A stretch of DNA of 64,000 bases from G963662265 sp963668545 (GTDB taxonomy: Bacteria > Spirochaetota > Spirochaetia > CADAEX01). Positions 18,905-27,195 of this stretch are shown in pieces (position 1 is the stretch's first letter; every line of letters begins with the position of its first letter). Location of the stretch: assembly GCA_963668545.1 (NCBI GenBank), contig OY764868.1, forward strand, positions 1-64,000. Reading direction: 5' to 3'. A program made the translations under genes and the position numbers. The notes beneath the pieces were generated by a model. It did not search any database. It was not told where the DNA came from and saw only the letters and a program-made list of their open reading frames with translations.

Positions 18905-19924
18905 ATGGGCGAAATAATTAAAGTCGGTATTATCGGTGCCGGAAGAATCGGAAAGGTCCATGCAGAAAGCATTGCATATCATATTCCGACAGCAGAAGTA
19001 GTTTCAGTAACAGATCCATACATGAATGCTGAAAGCGAAGCATTCATGAAAAACCTTGGAGTAAAGAAAATTGGAAAGGATTACAAGGATATTATCAATG
19101 ATCCTGAAATTGATGCAGTTATAATCTGTTCTCCAACAAACACACATTCACAGTACAGTATTGAAGCGGCAAGGGCCGGAAAACATATTTTCTGTGAAAA
19201 GCCTGTTGATATGGATGTTGAAAGGATTAAAGAGACAATCAAGGTTGTGGAAGAGACAGGTGTCAAGTTCCAGGTTGGATTCAACAGAAGGTTTGACCAT
19301 AACTTTATGGGAATAAAAGAACATGTTAAAAAAGGCAATATCGGCGATGTTCATATCGTAAGGGTAACTTCCAGGGACCCTGCTCCGCCGCCAGCTGAAT
19401 ATGTTGCTGCATCCGGCGGAATGTTTATGGATATGACTATTCATGATTTCGATATGGTCAGATACCTGTCAGGAAGCGAAGTAACTGAAGTTTCAGCCTA
19501 CGGGGCTGTTCTTGTTGACCCTGCAATCGGCAAAGCCGGTGATATTGATACAGCTGTTATCAATCTCAAGTTTGAAAACGGAGCCCTCGGTATTATTGAA
19601 AACTCAAGAGAGGCAAAATACGGTTATGACCAGAGAGCAGAGGTTTTCGGTAACAAGGGAGCTGTCAAGACATCCAATGATGCAAAATCAACCGCTGTTT
19701 TAAGCACAGCAGACGGGATTGTCGGTGAAAAACCTCTCTATTTCTTTCTTGAAAGATATATGGAATCATTTACAGAGGAAAAAAGACAGTTTTTTGATGC
19801 AATTGTCAATGATACAGATGTCCCTGTCGGGGCAATTGACGGCCTGAAGCCTGTTCTTATTGCAAAAGCAGCTCTGAAATCTGTAAAAGAGGGAAGAACA
19901 GTAAAATTGAGCGAAGTTGAGTAA
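18905..19924 (+). CDS. iolG: Inositol 2-dehydrogenase IolG
   Basis: A 339-residue Gfo/Idh/MocA oxidoreductase catalysing the first catabolic step, NAD-dependent oxidation of myo-inositol to scyllo-inosose. The Rossmann motif GAGRIGKVHAE is near residue 12, the diagnostic CEKPVD near 98, and the catalytic region around GGMFMDMTIHDFD near 180. AGGAGG lies six bases before the ATG. It is the last of the four clustered iol genes. A possible terminator follows at 19979. Because only one dehydrogenase is present, scyllo-inositol use is uncertain. Confidence 0.95.
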   Translation: MGEIIKVGIIGAGRIGKVHAESIAYHIPTAEVVSVTDPYMNAESEAFMKNLGVKKIGKDYKDIINDPEIDAVIICSPTNTHSQYSIEAARAGKHIFCEKPVDMDVERIKETIKVVEETGVKFQVGFNRRFDHNFMGIKEHVKKGNIGDVHIVRVTSRDPAPPPAEYVAASGGMFMDMTIHDFDMVRYLSGSEVTEVSAYGAVLVDPAIGKAGDIDTAVINLKFENGALGIIENSREAKYGYDQRAEVFGNKGAVKTSNDAKSTAVLSTADGIVGEKPLYFFLERYMESFTEEKRQFFDAIVNDTDVPVGAIDGLKPVLIAKAALKSVKEGRTVKLSEVE

Positions 19925-19949
19925 ATCAACTCTTGATTTTCATCGTGTT

Positions 19950-20020
19950 TGATAATATTATCAGACAATACAAGGTGCCCGGCTGGATCAGTAATCTGTT
20001 TCCGGCCGGTGCTGTTTTTA
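19950..20020 (+). terminator. Palindrome and candidate terminator after iolG
   Basis: TGATAATATTATCA (19950-19963) is a perfect 14-bp palindrome and could be an operator. CCGGCTGGA (19979-19987) pairs with TCCGGCCGG (20001-20009) with one wobble. A T-run follows at 20014-20018. It may end the iol transcript or only reduce readthrough into the dehydrogenase gene. Confidence 0.5.
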
Positions 20021-20112
20021 AGGTAATTTCAGGTAATTAAAGGGTTTTTCCAAAGAGTGACATTATTTACAGGCGTCAAACCTTTTTAATTACTTTTCAC
20101 AGGAGTATATAA

Positions 20113-21510
20113 ATGTCAGATGTTAAACAGAAAGAAGCACAGGAACTGGTTTCCGGTCTTATATCCAGGGCAAGAGCTGCTCAGAAGATAGCAGAAGGTT
20201 TTACACAGGAAAAAGTTCTTGAACTTGCAAGAGCAATTTCATGGAATATTGTAAAACCGGGAAATATTGAAGAGATTGCCAAACTTGCTTATGAAGAGTC
20301 ACAGCTTGGCAACTACCAGAGTAAATACGGTAAGCTCCAGAAAAAAATCAGGGGTGTTGTGAGAGATGTTGCAACTGCCAGAACAGTTGGTATTGTTGAA
20401 AGAGATGAAGCCAGGGGTCTTATAAAAGTGGCAAAGCCTGTCGGAGTTATCGGGGCCCTTGTTCCATGTACAAACCCGGAAGCAACACCTGTTATCAAGG
20501 CTATAAATGCAATTATGGGGAGAAATGCAATTGTTTTTGCTCCGCATCCAAGAACAAAGAAAACCAATACACTGATTATGAACAAAATGAGGGAAGCACT
20601 TAAAAAATTCGGCGCTCCTGAAGATCTCATTATCGGTATTGAAAATCCTACAATGGAAGCAAGTTCAGAGCTCATGAAACAGTGTGACCTTGTTGTTGCA
20701 ACAGGCGGTGCCGGCATGGTTAAATCAGCATATTCTTCAGGAACTCCTGCCTACGGGGTTGGAGCAGGCAATGTTGTAACTGTGGTTGATAAAACAGCGG
20801 ACCTCAAGGAAGCTGCCCACAAAATCATGCTCAGTAAGACATTCGACCTTGCTACAAGCTGCAGTGCGGACAATAACCTTGTTCTGGAAGAAGCAGTTTA
20901 TGATGATATGATCGAAGCTCTCAAGGCAGAAGGCGGATACATGGCTACTGCTGATGAAAAAACAAAACTTCAGAATATTCTCTGGGAAGACGGACATCTT
21001 TCAAGAGATATCGTTGCCCAGGAGCCTTCAAGAATTGCAGAACTTGCAGGTATTACTGTTCCTGAAGGGACAAAATTCATCCTTGTGGAAGAGGACGGGG
21101 TAGGTCCTGAACATCCTTTCAGCGGGGAGAAGATGTGTATTGTTGCTGCAGTGCATAAAGTTGCTGATTTTGAGGCAGCTGTTAACAAGGTTAATGAGAT
21201 TACAGCATATCAGGGCGGCGGACATTCCTGCGGTATCTATACCTATGACAACAATCATGTTGAGGAATATGCTCTCAGAACAAAAACAAGCCGGATAATG
21301 GTCAGACAGCCCCAGGTTTACGGAAACAGCGGCAACTGGGACAATGGTCTTCCTTTTACTCTGACACTCGGCTGCGGTACATGGGGTGGAAATATTTCCA
21401 GTGAAAATATCACCTGGAAACACTTCATCAATACCACATGGGTAAGTTTCCCAATACCTGAGAAGATCCCTACTGATGAGGAGCTTTTCGGGGATATAAT
21501 GAATAGATAG
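20113..21510 (+). CDS. CoA-acylating aldehyde dehydrogenase
   Basis: A 465-residue aldehyde dehydrogenase of the acylating (CoA-dependent) branch, which oxidises an aldehyde to an acyl-CoA with NAD(P). The catalytic cysteine is C250 in ATSCSADNNL. The motif GVIGALVPCTNPEATP near 115 is typical of acetaldehyde and sulfoacetaldehyde dehydrogenases. The SCSADN surround resembles sulfoacetaldehyde dehydrogenases as much as acetaldehyde ones, so the substrate is open. It follows the iol genes after 188 bp and ends at a strong terminator. In inositol degradation malonic semialdehyde is normally handled by IolA, which I do not see here; this enzyme could act on a decarboxylated product, acetaldehyde. 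That is inference. Confidence 0.88.
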   Translation: MSDVKQKEAQELVSGLISRARAAQKIAEGFTQEKVLELARAISWNIVKPGNIEEIAKLAYEESQLGNYQSKYGKLQKKIRGVVRDVATARTVGIVERDEARGLIKVAKPVGVIGALVPCTNPEATPVIKAINAIMGRNAIVFAPHPRTKKTNTLIMNKMREALKKFGAPEDLIIGIENPTMEASSELMKQCDLVVATGGAGMVKSAYSSGTPAYGVGAGNVVTVVDKTADLKEAAHKIMLSKTFDLATSCSADNNLVLEEAVYDDMIEALKAEGGYMATADEKTKLQNILWEDGHLSRDIVAQEPSRIAELAGITVPEGTKFILVEEDGVGPEHPFSGEKMCIVAAVHKVADFEAAVNKVNEITAYQGGGHSCGIYTYDNNHVEEYALRTKTSRIMVRQPQVYGNSGNWDNGLPFTLTLGCGTWGGNISSENITWKHFINTTWVSFPIPEKIPTDEELFGDIMNR

Positions 21511-21560
21511 ATCAAAAGCCAGATCATATCTATTTTAATAGACATTTTTTTCTACTTTCC

Positions 21561-21604
21561 AGCTGCCCTGCCCCTTTTTAAGGGGGGAGGGCAGCACCTT
21601 TAAA
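21561..21604 (+). terminator. Strong hairpin terminator after the aldehyde dehydrogenase
   Basis: GCTGCCCT (21562-21569) pairs with AGGGCAGC (21589-21596), with an inner CCCCTT/AAGGGG stem around TTT. A CACCTTTAAA tail follows. Confidence 0.75.
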
Positions 21605-21716
21605 AACAGGATGTTATCCCCCTTTTATGCGGAACAGATGAACAGTGACTTCGTCTGAACATCAGACAGTTTATCTCTGTTTTAACAATAAGCTTGTTTG
21701 TGCAGGAGAAACAATA

Positions 21717-22157
21717 ATGAAATATATCTTTATGCTTGCAGCATTTCTTTCAGGCAGTACAATGCCTCTTCAGAGTTCCATCAATACAGGTGTCGCGGCC
21801 CGTCTTGGTCATCCCTTTTACGGTGCCTTTGTCTCTTTTGCAGGAGGTACTCTGATATCACTTGTTGTGTGTCTTTTTACCCCTGTAGGATTACCCCCAC
21901 TGTCCAGGTTTGCGGGAATAAACTGGATCTATTTTACAGGCGGTATATACGGCCTGGTTATTGTAAGTTCTGTTATTCTGTCTGTCCCCCATGCCGGTGT
22001 AGCTTCCACTCTGGCATGTGTAATAGCCGGCCAGCTTGTGATGTCTGTCTTTTTTGATCATTTCGGATGGCTGGGAATAAATGTTATCAGAATAACTCCC
22101 CAGAGAATAATCGGAATTCTGTTGCTCCTGTCCGGTGTTTATCTTATTCAGCGGTAA
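21717..22157 (+). CDS. YdcZ/DUF606-type small membrane transporter
   Basis: A 146-residue protein with five hydrophobic segments and the opening MLAAFLSGSTMPLQSSINTG characteristic of the DMT-related YdcZ (DUF606) family. I chose the ATG at 21717 because AGGAGA lies seven bases upstream and the resulting length fits the family. An upstream start at 21645 would add a non-hydrophobic tail. These half-sized proteins usually act as dimers; the substrate is unknown. Its position after the iol and dehydrogenase genes may be only proximity, because a strong terminator separates them. Confidence 0.88.
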   Translation: MKYIFMLAAFLSGSTMPLQSSINTGVAARLGHPFYGAFVSFAGGTLISLVVCLFTPVGLPPLSRFAGINWIYFTGGIYGLVIVSSVILSVPHAGVASTLACVIAGQLVMSVFFDHFGWLGINVIRITPQRIIGILLLLSGVYLIQR

Positions 22158-22216
22158 TTTTCAGTATAGAGATTCAAGAAACAGAACCAATCAATTAGTA
22201 TGGATCGGCAAAGCCG

Positions 22217-22243
22217 CCCCTCCCCTGAAAAATGAGAGGGGGG
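22217..22243 (+). terminator. Candidate terminator after the YdcZ-like gene
   Basis: CCCCTC (22217 onward) pairs with GAGGGG across an A-rich loop. A short GAATTCTT follows, not a proper T-tract. Confidence 0.5.
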
Positions 22244-22305
22244 AATTCTTATCATTGATGATGAAAAAAACTGCCTGAAGAGCTTGTTTATCTCATTAAA
22301 AATAT

Positions 22306-22382
22306 TTGACAGCAGTATAAACATTCACTATCATTTTTACAGGTTGCCGGCAGGAGTTTCAACCGGAATATATTCCTGCCGG
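22306..22382 (+). promoter_or_regulatory. Promoter and 5'-UTR hairpin of the lipoprotein gene
   Basis: TTGACA (22306-22311) and TATCAT (22329-22334) are 17 bp apart. The predicted start near 22341 puts a perfect 9-bp stem, CCGGCAGGA (22347-22355) with TCCTGCCGG (22374-22382), at the very 5' end of a leader of about 140 nt. The rest of 22158-22483 holds only the terminator above. Confidence 0.7.
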
Positions 22383-22483
22383 AAGTAATGAAGAAATTTA
22401 AAATTCTTATGATATGTGATAAGGAAAAGTTTTCTTATAAATGATGTATGTCATTAAAAGTCTAAAAAATCAGAGGTTTAAAA

Positions 22484-24127
22484 ATGGGTTCTTTTCGATT
22501 TAAAGTTTTAAATTGTTTATTTATTATGTTGTCTTTTTTTGTAATTTTCGGCTGTGCAAGTACAGGTCCGAGTGAAGGTCCAGGAAGCAGTGATTCCCAA
22601 AAAACAGTTAAAGAAACTATTCAGGATTATCCTGTTGCTGTAAACGGGATTGGTGACAAGCTTTACAGCCTTTCATACTATAGAATTTATCATAGCGGCA
22701 GTAAAAATTATGATGAGTATGGATTTGTTGTCAGAAAATTTGACAGCAATGGGTTTGCCGCAGAAAAGAGAATAAGTCTTTATGCAAATACAAAAGGAAA
22801 AAGGGATTTTTACAAAGCACCTTCTCCTCAAATATTTCCTTTGAATGACGGATGTCTAATAAGTTATCCTGTTCAAAAGGGAATGGAGGGAACAGTAACC
22901 TGTATTTATAAAATGGATGATGATCTTAATGTTGTCTGGAGCTGGTTTGATGAAAAACTGGCTGTTATGGCAATGAAGATGAAGTATTCATATGATTCAA
23001 ACACCAGAATTTATACAGGAGAAGATGGCAGTATATCCCATTTTTCTTTTTTTAAACTCAGCCTTGATAATAAAACAGGAAGTGAATCTTCATATATGGT
23101 ATATAACAAACTCGACAGCAGCGGAAAGAGCATATTAAGAAAAGAATACAACTTCCCTTTTGCAGAAAGTATTGTTTATCTTGATGAATTAAATACGGAT
23201 AAAAACAGCCATAATATGATGTTTTACTTTAATGAATACAAAAATAAAGGCGGTAAATATTTTGTTAAAGCGGCAGTTGAAGCAGACGGAGCATTAACTA
23301 CTGGGGAAAAATCCAGTCTTTTTAAAGACGGTAACGTACCTGTTCCATGGCTTGTAAATGGCAGAACAGGGACAGATGCACTCAGGATAAGCAAGACCAA
23401 AGCAAGATACAAGGGGAAAGATTCAAATAAACAATTATTACCTGTACATGAAGGCGGAGATAAAAATACACAGCCTTATAGTTTTATAAGTCTCTGGAAG
23501 ACCTCTGAAATGCCTTATACTCTGCATTTAAAAAAGGCTGTTCCTCTTCCCTGGTGCGGGCTTACAGAAAATGAAATAACTCAGCTGGATACTGCATATG
23601 TAAATAATAATATAAGGAAAGGATTTCAAATATTCGATATCGGAGATTTCTATTTAATGTTATACGGTATTGTGGGAGGAACCAGCCCTGCAGCTGTGAA
23701 TCAGATTTCTGGTGCCCTTTATCTTCTTGACAGTAACCTTGAAGTTGTATCAACTCTGGAAATTCCCTTAGTAAGTGAGCCAGTAAATTCTGACTGGATT
23801 GCTCTGGATGGTCTGGGCAGTGTCGTAGATATACCAAAACCGTATCTTGATAACCGGCCCCGGTTATTCCAGGTTCAGGCACCGGTTTTTATGGAACTGA
23901 TGGATAATAACCGGCTCGTTATCGCTGGAGGGTCCGGAGAAAATAATAAAAACAGGCTTTCTGTTACCGGCGAAATTCAGGGAAAAGAGTATAATGAATT
24001 AAACACTCTTATGGTATTAAATATTGACTCTATAATTAATGGCAAAACTTCTGAGCTTTCTTCAGAGATGCTCGGCAGAATTATTACCTGGCCCTCATCT
24101 TTCGAACACGAAAAAAGTATGGAATAA
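22484..24127 (+). CDS. Large lipoprotein of unknown function
   Basis: A 547-residue protein with a signal peptide ending in the lipobox VIFGCAST (Cys near 25), so it should be lipid-anchored and face the periplasm or cell surface. The mature part is beta-rich with repeated short motifs of the kind seen in propeller or sheet proteins (YGFVVRKFDSNGF; CLISYPVQKG), but I cannot name a family. It has its own promoter and a structured leader upstream and a strong terminator downstream, so it is a single-gene unit. Such lipoproteins are frequent in spirochaetes. The ribosome site (CAGAGG) is adequate. Confidence 0.88.
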   Translation: MGSFRFKVLNCLFIMLSFFVIFGCASTGPSEGPGSSDSQKTVKETIQDYPVAVNGIGDKLYSLSYYRIYHSGSKNYDEYGFVVRKFDSNGFAAEKRISLYANTKGKRDFYKAPSPQIFPLNDGCLISYPVQKGMEGTVTCIYKMDDDLNVVWSWFDEKLAVMAMKMKYSYDSNTRIYTGEDGSISHFSFFKLSLDNKTGSESSYMVYNKLDSSGKSILRKEYNFPFAESIVYLDELNTDKNSHNMMFYFNEYKNKGGKYFVKAAVEADGALTTGEKSSLFKDGNVPVPWLVNGRTGTDALRISKTKARYKGKDSNKQLLPVHEGGDKNTQPYSFISLWKTSEMPYTLHLKKAVPLPWCGLTENEITQLDTAYVNNNIRKGFQIFDIGDFYLMLYGIVGGTSPAAVNQISGALYLLDSNLEVVSTLEIPLVSEPVNSDWIALDGLGSVVDIPKPYLDNRPRLFQVQAPVFMELMDNNRLVIAGGSGENNKNRLSVTGEIQGKEYNELNTLMVLNIDSIINGKTSELSSEMLGRIITWPSSFEHEKSME

Positions 24128-24158
24128 TTCCGGAAATATTCCCGAAAATAATCTCTCG

Positions 24159-24195
24159 GCAGATACTGATTTCCAGTATCTGCTGCAATATTTTT
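24159..24195 (+). terminator. Intrinsic terminator of the lipoprotein gene
   Basis: GCAGATACTG (24159-24168) and CAGTATCTGC (24174-24183) form a perfect 10-bp stem with a 5-base loop. TGCAATATTTTTTA follows. Confidence 0.9.
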
Positions 24196-24369
24196 TATAA
24201 ATTATCTATTCCTGTTTATTATTTTACCTGTTCTGCTGTTTATTTTCCGGGTTTATCAATTCCCTGCAGTTTCTGAATGATAAGCCCGGGAAAAAAGTGC
24301 TGAAAACATGAAGAAAAATTGTCGGAGAAATGAAAAAAATCGGGATGCAGTTATCCGCCTCTTTATTTG

Positions 24370-24389
24370 TTATGAACATATGTTATAAT
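24370..24389 (+). promoter_or_regulatory. brnQ promoter with ATGTTCATAA-type site
   Basis: TATAAT (24384-24389) abuts a 14-bp site (24370-24383) that reads ACATATGTTCATAA on the minus strand. The same 14 bases occur at 49024-49037. The -35 region is weak, so the site may bind an activator or a repressor. Confidence 0.6.
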
Positions 24390-24419
24390 GAAGCAATATA
24401 AAAAAACAGGAGTTAAAGA

Positions 24420-25724
24420 ATGACGAAAAAAAATCTTCTGCCTGTATCAGTTTTACTTCTGATATCCGGCGCAATGTTCTCGTCTCATTTCGGAGTAGGT
24501 GACCTTATTTTTCCCCCGATTCTGGGGAGAAGCACTGGGACAAGCTGGTTTACTGCTGCCATGGGGTATATGATCATCAACAGTGTTTTTGTCTGGCTTG
24601 CCTATCTTGCGTGCGCTCACCAGAATCAGTCCCTGACAGGGATCGCAACAAAAGTGCTTGGGAAAACTTTCGGTAGAATATATACTTCAATTCCGATACT
24701 TATAACAGTATTTTTCATTCTTCCGAGAGTATCCTCTGCAACACATGAAATGGCAGTTATTCCTCTTGCACCGGGGGTCCCTCTCTGGGTTACACTTGCT
24801 GTGTTTTTTCTTATCTGTTTTTATGTTGCTTTTACACGGGCAACTGTTATGGATAAAATAGGAAAAGTAATGGCTCCTGTCCTGATAGCATTTGTAGTTA
24901 TTCTTGCGGTAAAGGGAATTATAACTCCCCTTTCTTCCCCTCAGAATGTTGATAATGCTGCACCTCTTAAGGACGGAATGCTTAACGCATACAACACCAT
25001 GAATGCAATAGCAGCTCTTCTTTTCGGAGGATGGGTACTTCATGAACTTAATATAAGAAATATTACAACAAAAGAGGATAAAGATAAAAACCTTAATATA
25101 ATCGGTATTTTTACAGCTGTTCTTCTGGGAATAACATCAACTGTGCTTGTTTATCTCGGGGCATCTTCCGGGGCTTCTTTTCCTGATGCATCTATCGGAG
25201 TTCTTTCCACAAATATAGCTAACGGTCTTCTCGGTAAAATCGGCCTTTTCAGCTTCGCCCTTATTATGGCATTAAGCTGCCTGACAACAGCAGCTGCAAT
25301 TATTTCAATGGCCGGAGATCTGTTTTCTGAAATGACAGGGGGAAAACTTAAATACCTTCATATTGTTACAGCTGCTACAGTTGTTGCCTTCATTCTGGGG
25401 CTTGTGGGATTAAGCAGGATAGTAAAATATACAGTACCCTGGCTTGTTCTTCTTTATCCGTCAATTGTAGTTTTCATACTCAGCGCACTTTATTATAACT
25501 TTGACAGAATAAAAAAAGCTGTTGCCGGAGGTGTTGTAACAGCTGTTTTTTTCGGGCTTGGAGATATGCTTGGGTTTTACGGAATTACATCCAATTTTAT
25601 TACAAAACTTGCATCAAGCCTTCCTCTGGGGAAAAACGGGCTTGGATGGCTGCTCCCTGTAATTGCTGTTATGGTAATTATTCAGATTATAATATCTGTA
25701 AAAGGATCCGGAAAAGAAGCTTAA
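24420..25724 (+). CDS. brnQ: Branched-chain amino acid carrier BrnQ
   Basis: A 434-residue inner-membrane transporter with about twelve helices. The opening SGAMFSSHFGVGDLIFPPIL matches the LIVCS family of Na+ or H+ coupled carriers for leucine, isoleucine and valine. AGGAG lies nine bases before the ATG. It is followed after 136 bp by a serine hydrolase gene on the same strand, with a hairpin between them. The upstream site shared with 49024 suggests control by a regulator that also acts on the iron-sulfur locus. Confidence 0.92.
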   Translation: MTKKNLLPVSVLLLISGAMFSSHFGVGDLIFPPILGRSTGTSWFTAAMGYMIINSVFVWLAYLACAHQNQSLTGIATKVLGKTFGRIYTSIPILITVFFILPRVSSATHEMAVIPLAPGVPLWVTLAVFFLICFYVAFTRATVMDKIGKVMAPVLIAFVVILAVKGIITPLSSPQNVDNAAPLKDGMLNAYNTMNAIAALLFGGWVLHELNIRNITTKEDKDKNLNIIGIFTAVLLGITSTVLVYLGASSGASFPDASIGVLSTNIANGLLGKIGLFSFALIMALSCLTTAAAIISMAGDLFSEMTGGKLKYLHIVTAATVVAFILGLVGLSRIVKYTVPWLVLLYPSIVVFILSALYYNFDRIKKAVAGGVVTAVFFGLGDMLGFYGITSNFITKLASSLPLGKNGLGWLLPVIAVMVIIQIIISVKGSGKEA

Positions 25725-25799
25725 AAAAAATATTCAGAATAATAATCCTGTAATTGACCAGGATATAAATATTTTAGAATTAACATTTTTAAACAGTCT

Positions 25800-25840
25800 G
25801 CGCAGAATACTTCTGATTTATAAGAAAGATTATTCTGCGC
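25800..25840 (+). other. Long hairpin between brnQ and the serine hydrolase gene
   Basis: GCGCAGAATA (25800-25809) and TATTCTGCGC (25831-25840) are perfect 10-bp arms, with an inner TTCT/AGAA pairing. No T-tract follows. It lies 20 bp before the next ATG, so it could act on mRNA stability or ribosome access. Confidence 0.65.
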
Positions 25841-25860
25841 AAATCTCTACAGGAATTGAA

Positions 25861-27018
25861 ATGGAAAACAAAATTGACGATTTTATAAACAGCAGAATTA
25901 AAAAAGGACTTTATCCCGGGGCCCAGGTTTTGATAAGCAGAAAGGGAAAAACCCTTTACAGCAGATCATTCGGTTCAAAGCTTAAAGGCTCTGATTCTGC
26001 TTCAGAGAAGGTGTCATCCGATACTCTTTTTAATATCGAGTCCATCACAAAAGTAATGGTTACCCTTCCTCTTGTATTCAAACTTATTGAAGAGGGGGAG
26101 ATAACTCTTGATGACAGGGTTGCAGATCATATTCCCGAATTCGGGACAAGCGAATTAAAGAAAAAAGTTACTGTAAGATATCTTCTCAATTTTACAGGAG
26201 GGGTTCCTCTTGAAGATCCCGCAGGATGCCTTGAAGCTGCTGCGAAAGGGGACCTTGATAAGGCCTGGGCAGTGCATTATACGCAGGATTCTGAATATAC
26301 ACCTGGAACAAAAGTTCTCTACAGTGATGTTTCCTGCAGAATTCTGGGAAAAATTCTTGAAAAAGTCCTTGGAAAAAATCTTTCTGAAGCTGCTGATGAA
26401 TATATTTTCAGCCCCCTCGGACTGAAACATACAATGTTTAATCCTCCTGACAAAATGCAGTGTGCTGCTACAGGATTTTCAGATACCGGACGTCCATTGA
26501 GGGGCGATATCTGTCAGGATCTTGAACACTATCTTGGAGAAGTCCTCGGTTCAGACGGTCTTTTTTCAAATGCTGAGGATATAAACAGATTTTCTCTGAT
26601 GCTTCTTGACAGAGGATCATTTAACGGGAAAAAATTGTTTTCCGAAATAACAGTTAGTAAAATGACTGAGGGTATTACAAATTTTGAAATTTTCGAGCAG
26701 GCGCAGTCAGGTCTTCATTATATAGTAAGCGGGCCCAAGACATATTTCTGGGAATATGCGCATTCAGAGTTCTCATTTTTCGGAGATCTTGTTTCTGACA
26801 GGGCAATAGGAAAAATGGGAGGGGCAGGGACCTTTCTCCTGATTGATCCTGAATATGACCTTGTTGTTGTTTATCTTACAAACTACGGGCAGCCTGAGAA
26901 TACCCTTTCAGGGGAAGAATCATGGAAAAAATATTTGAGTGAAATTAATCCTATGGGGCTTTGTAATCTGGTTATCGGCAACATGCAGTCTGGTTATAGC
27001 AGTTCTGATTTTTCCTGA
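25861..27018 (+). CDS. Serine hydrolase of the beta-lactamase/EstB family
   Basis: A 385-residue protein of the class C beta-lactamase/esterase superfamily. The nucleophile motif S61-I-T-K64 and the Y154-S-D156 motif are present. The usual LLTHTSG is LLNFTGG here. No signal peptide is evident, so a cytoplasmic esterase or peptidase is more likely than antibiotic resistance. AGGA precedes the ATG. It lies between brnQ and a sigma-54 activator. A D-amino-acid peptidase role would fit a neighbouring amino acid carrier, but that is speculation. Confidence 0.88.
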   Translation: MENKIDDFINSRIKKGLYPGAQVLISRKGKTLYSRSFGSKLKGSDSASEKVSSDTLFNIESITKVMVTLPLVFKLIEEGEITLDDRVADHIPEFGTSELKKKVTVRYLLNFTGGVPLEDPAGCLEAAAKGDLDKAWAVHYTQDSEYTPGTKVLYSDVSCRILGKILEKVLGKNLSEAADEYIFSPLGLKHTMFNPPDKMQCAATGFSDTGRPLRGDICQDLEHYLGEVLGSDGLFSNAEDINRFSLMLLDRGSFNGKKLFSEITVSKMTEGITNFEIFEQAQSGLHYIVSGPKTYFWEYAHSEFSFFGDLVSDRAIGKMGGAGTFLLIDPEYDLVVVYLTNYGQPENTLSGEESWKKYLSEINPMGLCNLVIGNMQSGYSSSDFS

Positions 27019-27195
27019 TATATGAGGTAATCTATACGGGTAAACAAAACAGTCATATATTACACTTGGCTTTTTTTCATGAAAAAGTGTATTTTATTGA
27101 TAGTGACGGTATATGTGAACTGCTGAAACATGTGAAGATGTTTCTGCCTGCAATAATTTATACAGCAGCATGCAGTCCGATATGACTGAATTTGT

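Noticed and set aside
24247..24290. Hairpin CCGGGTTTATCA / TGATAAGCCCGG upstream of brnQ as a terminator
   Set aside because: There is no T-tract on either strand, and a much better terminator lies at 24159.
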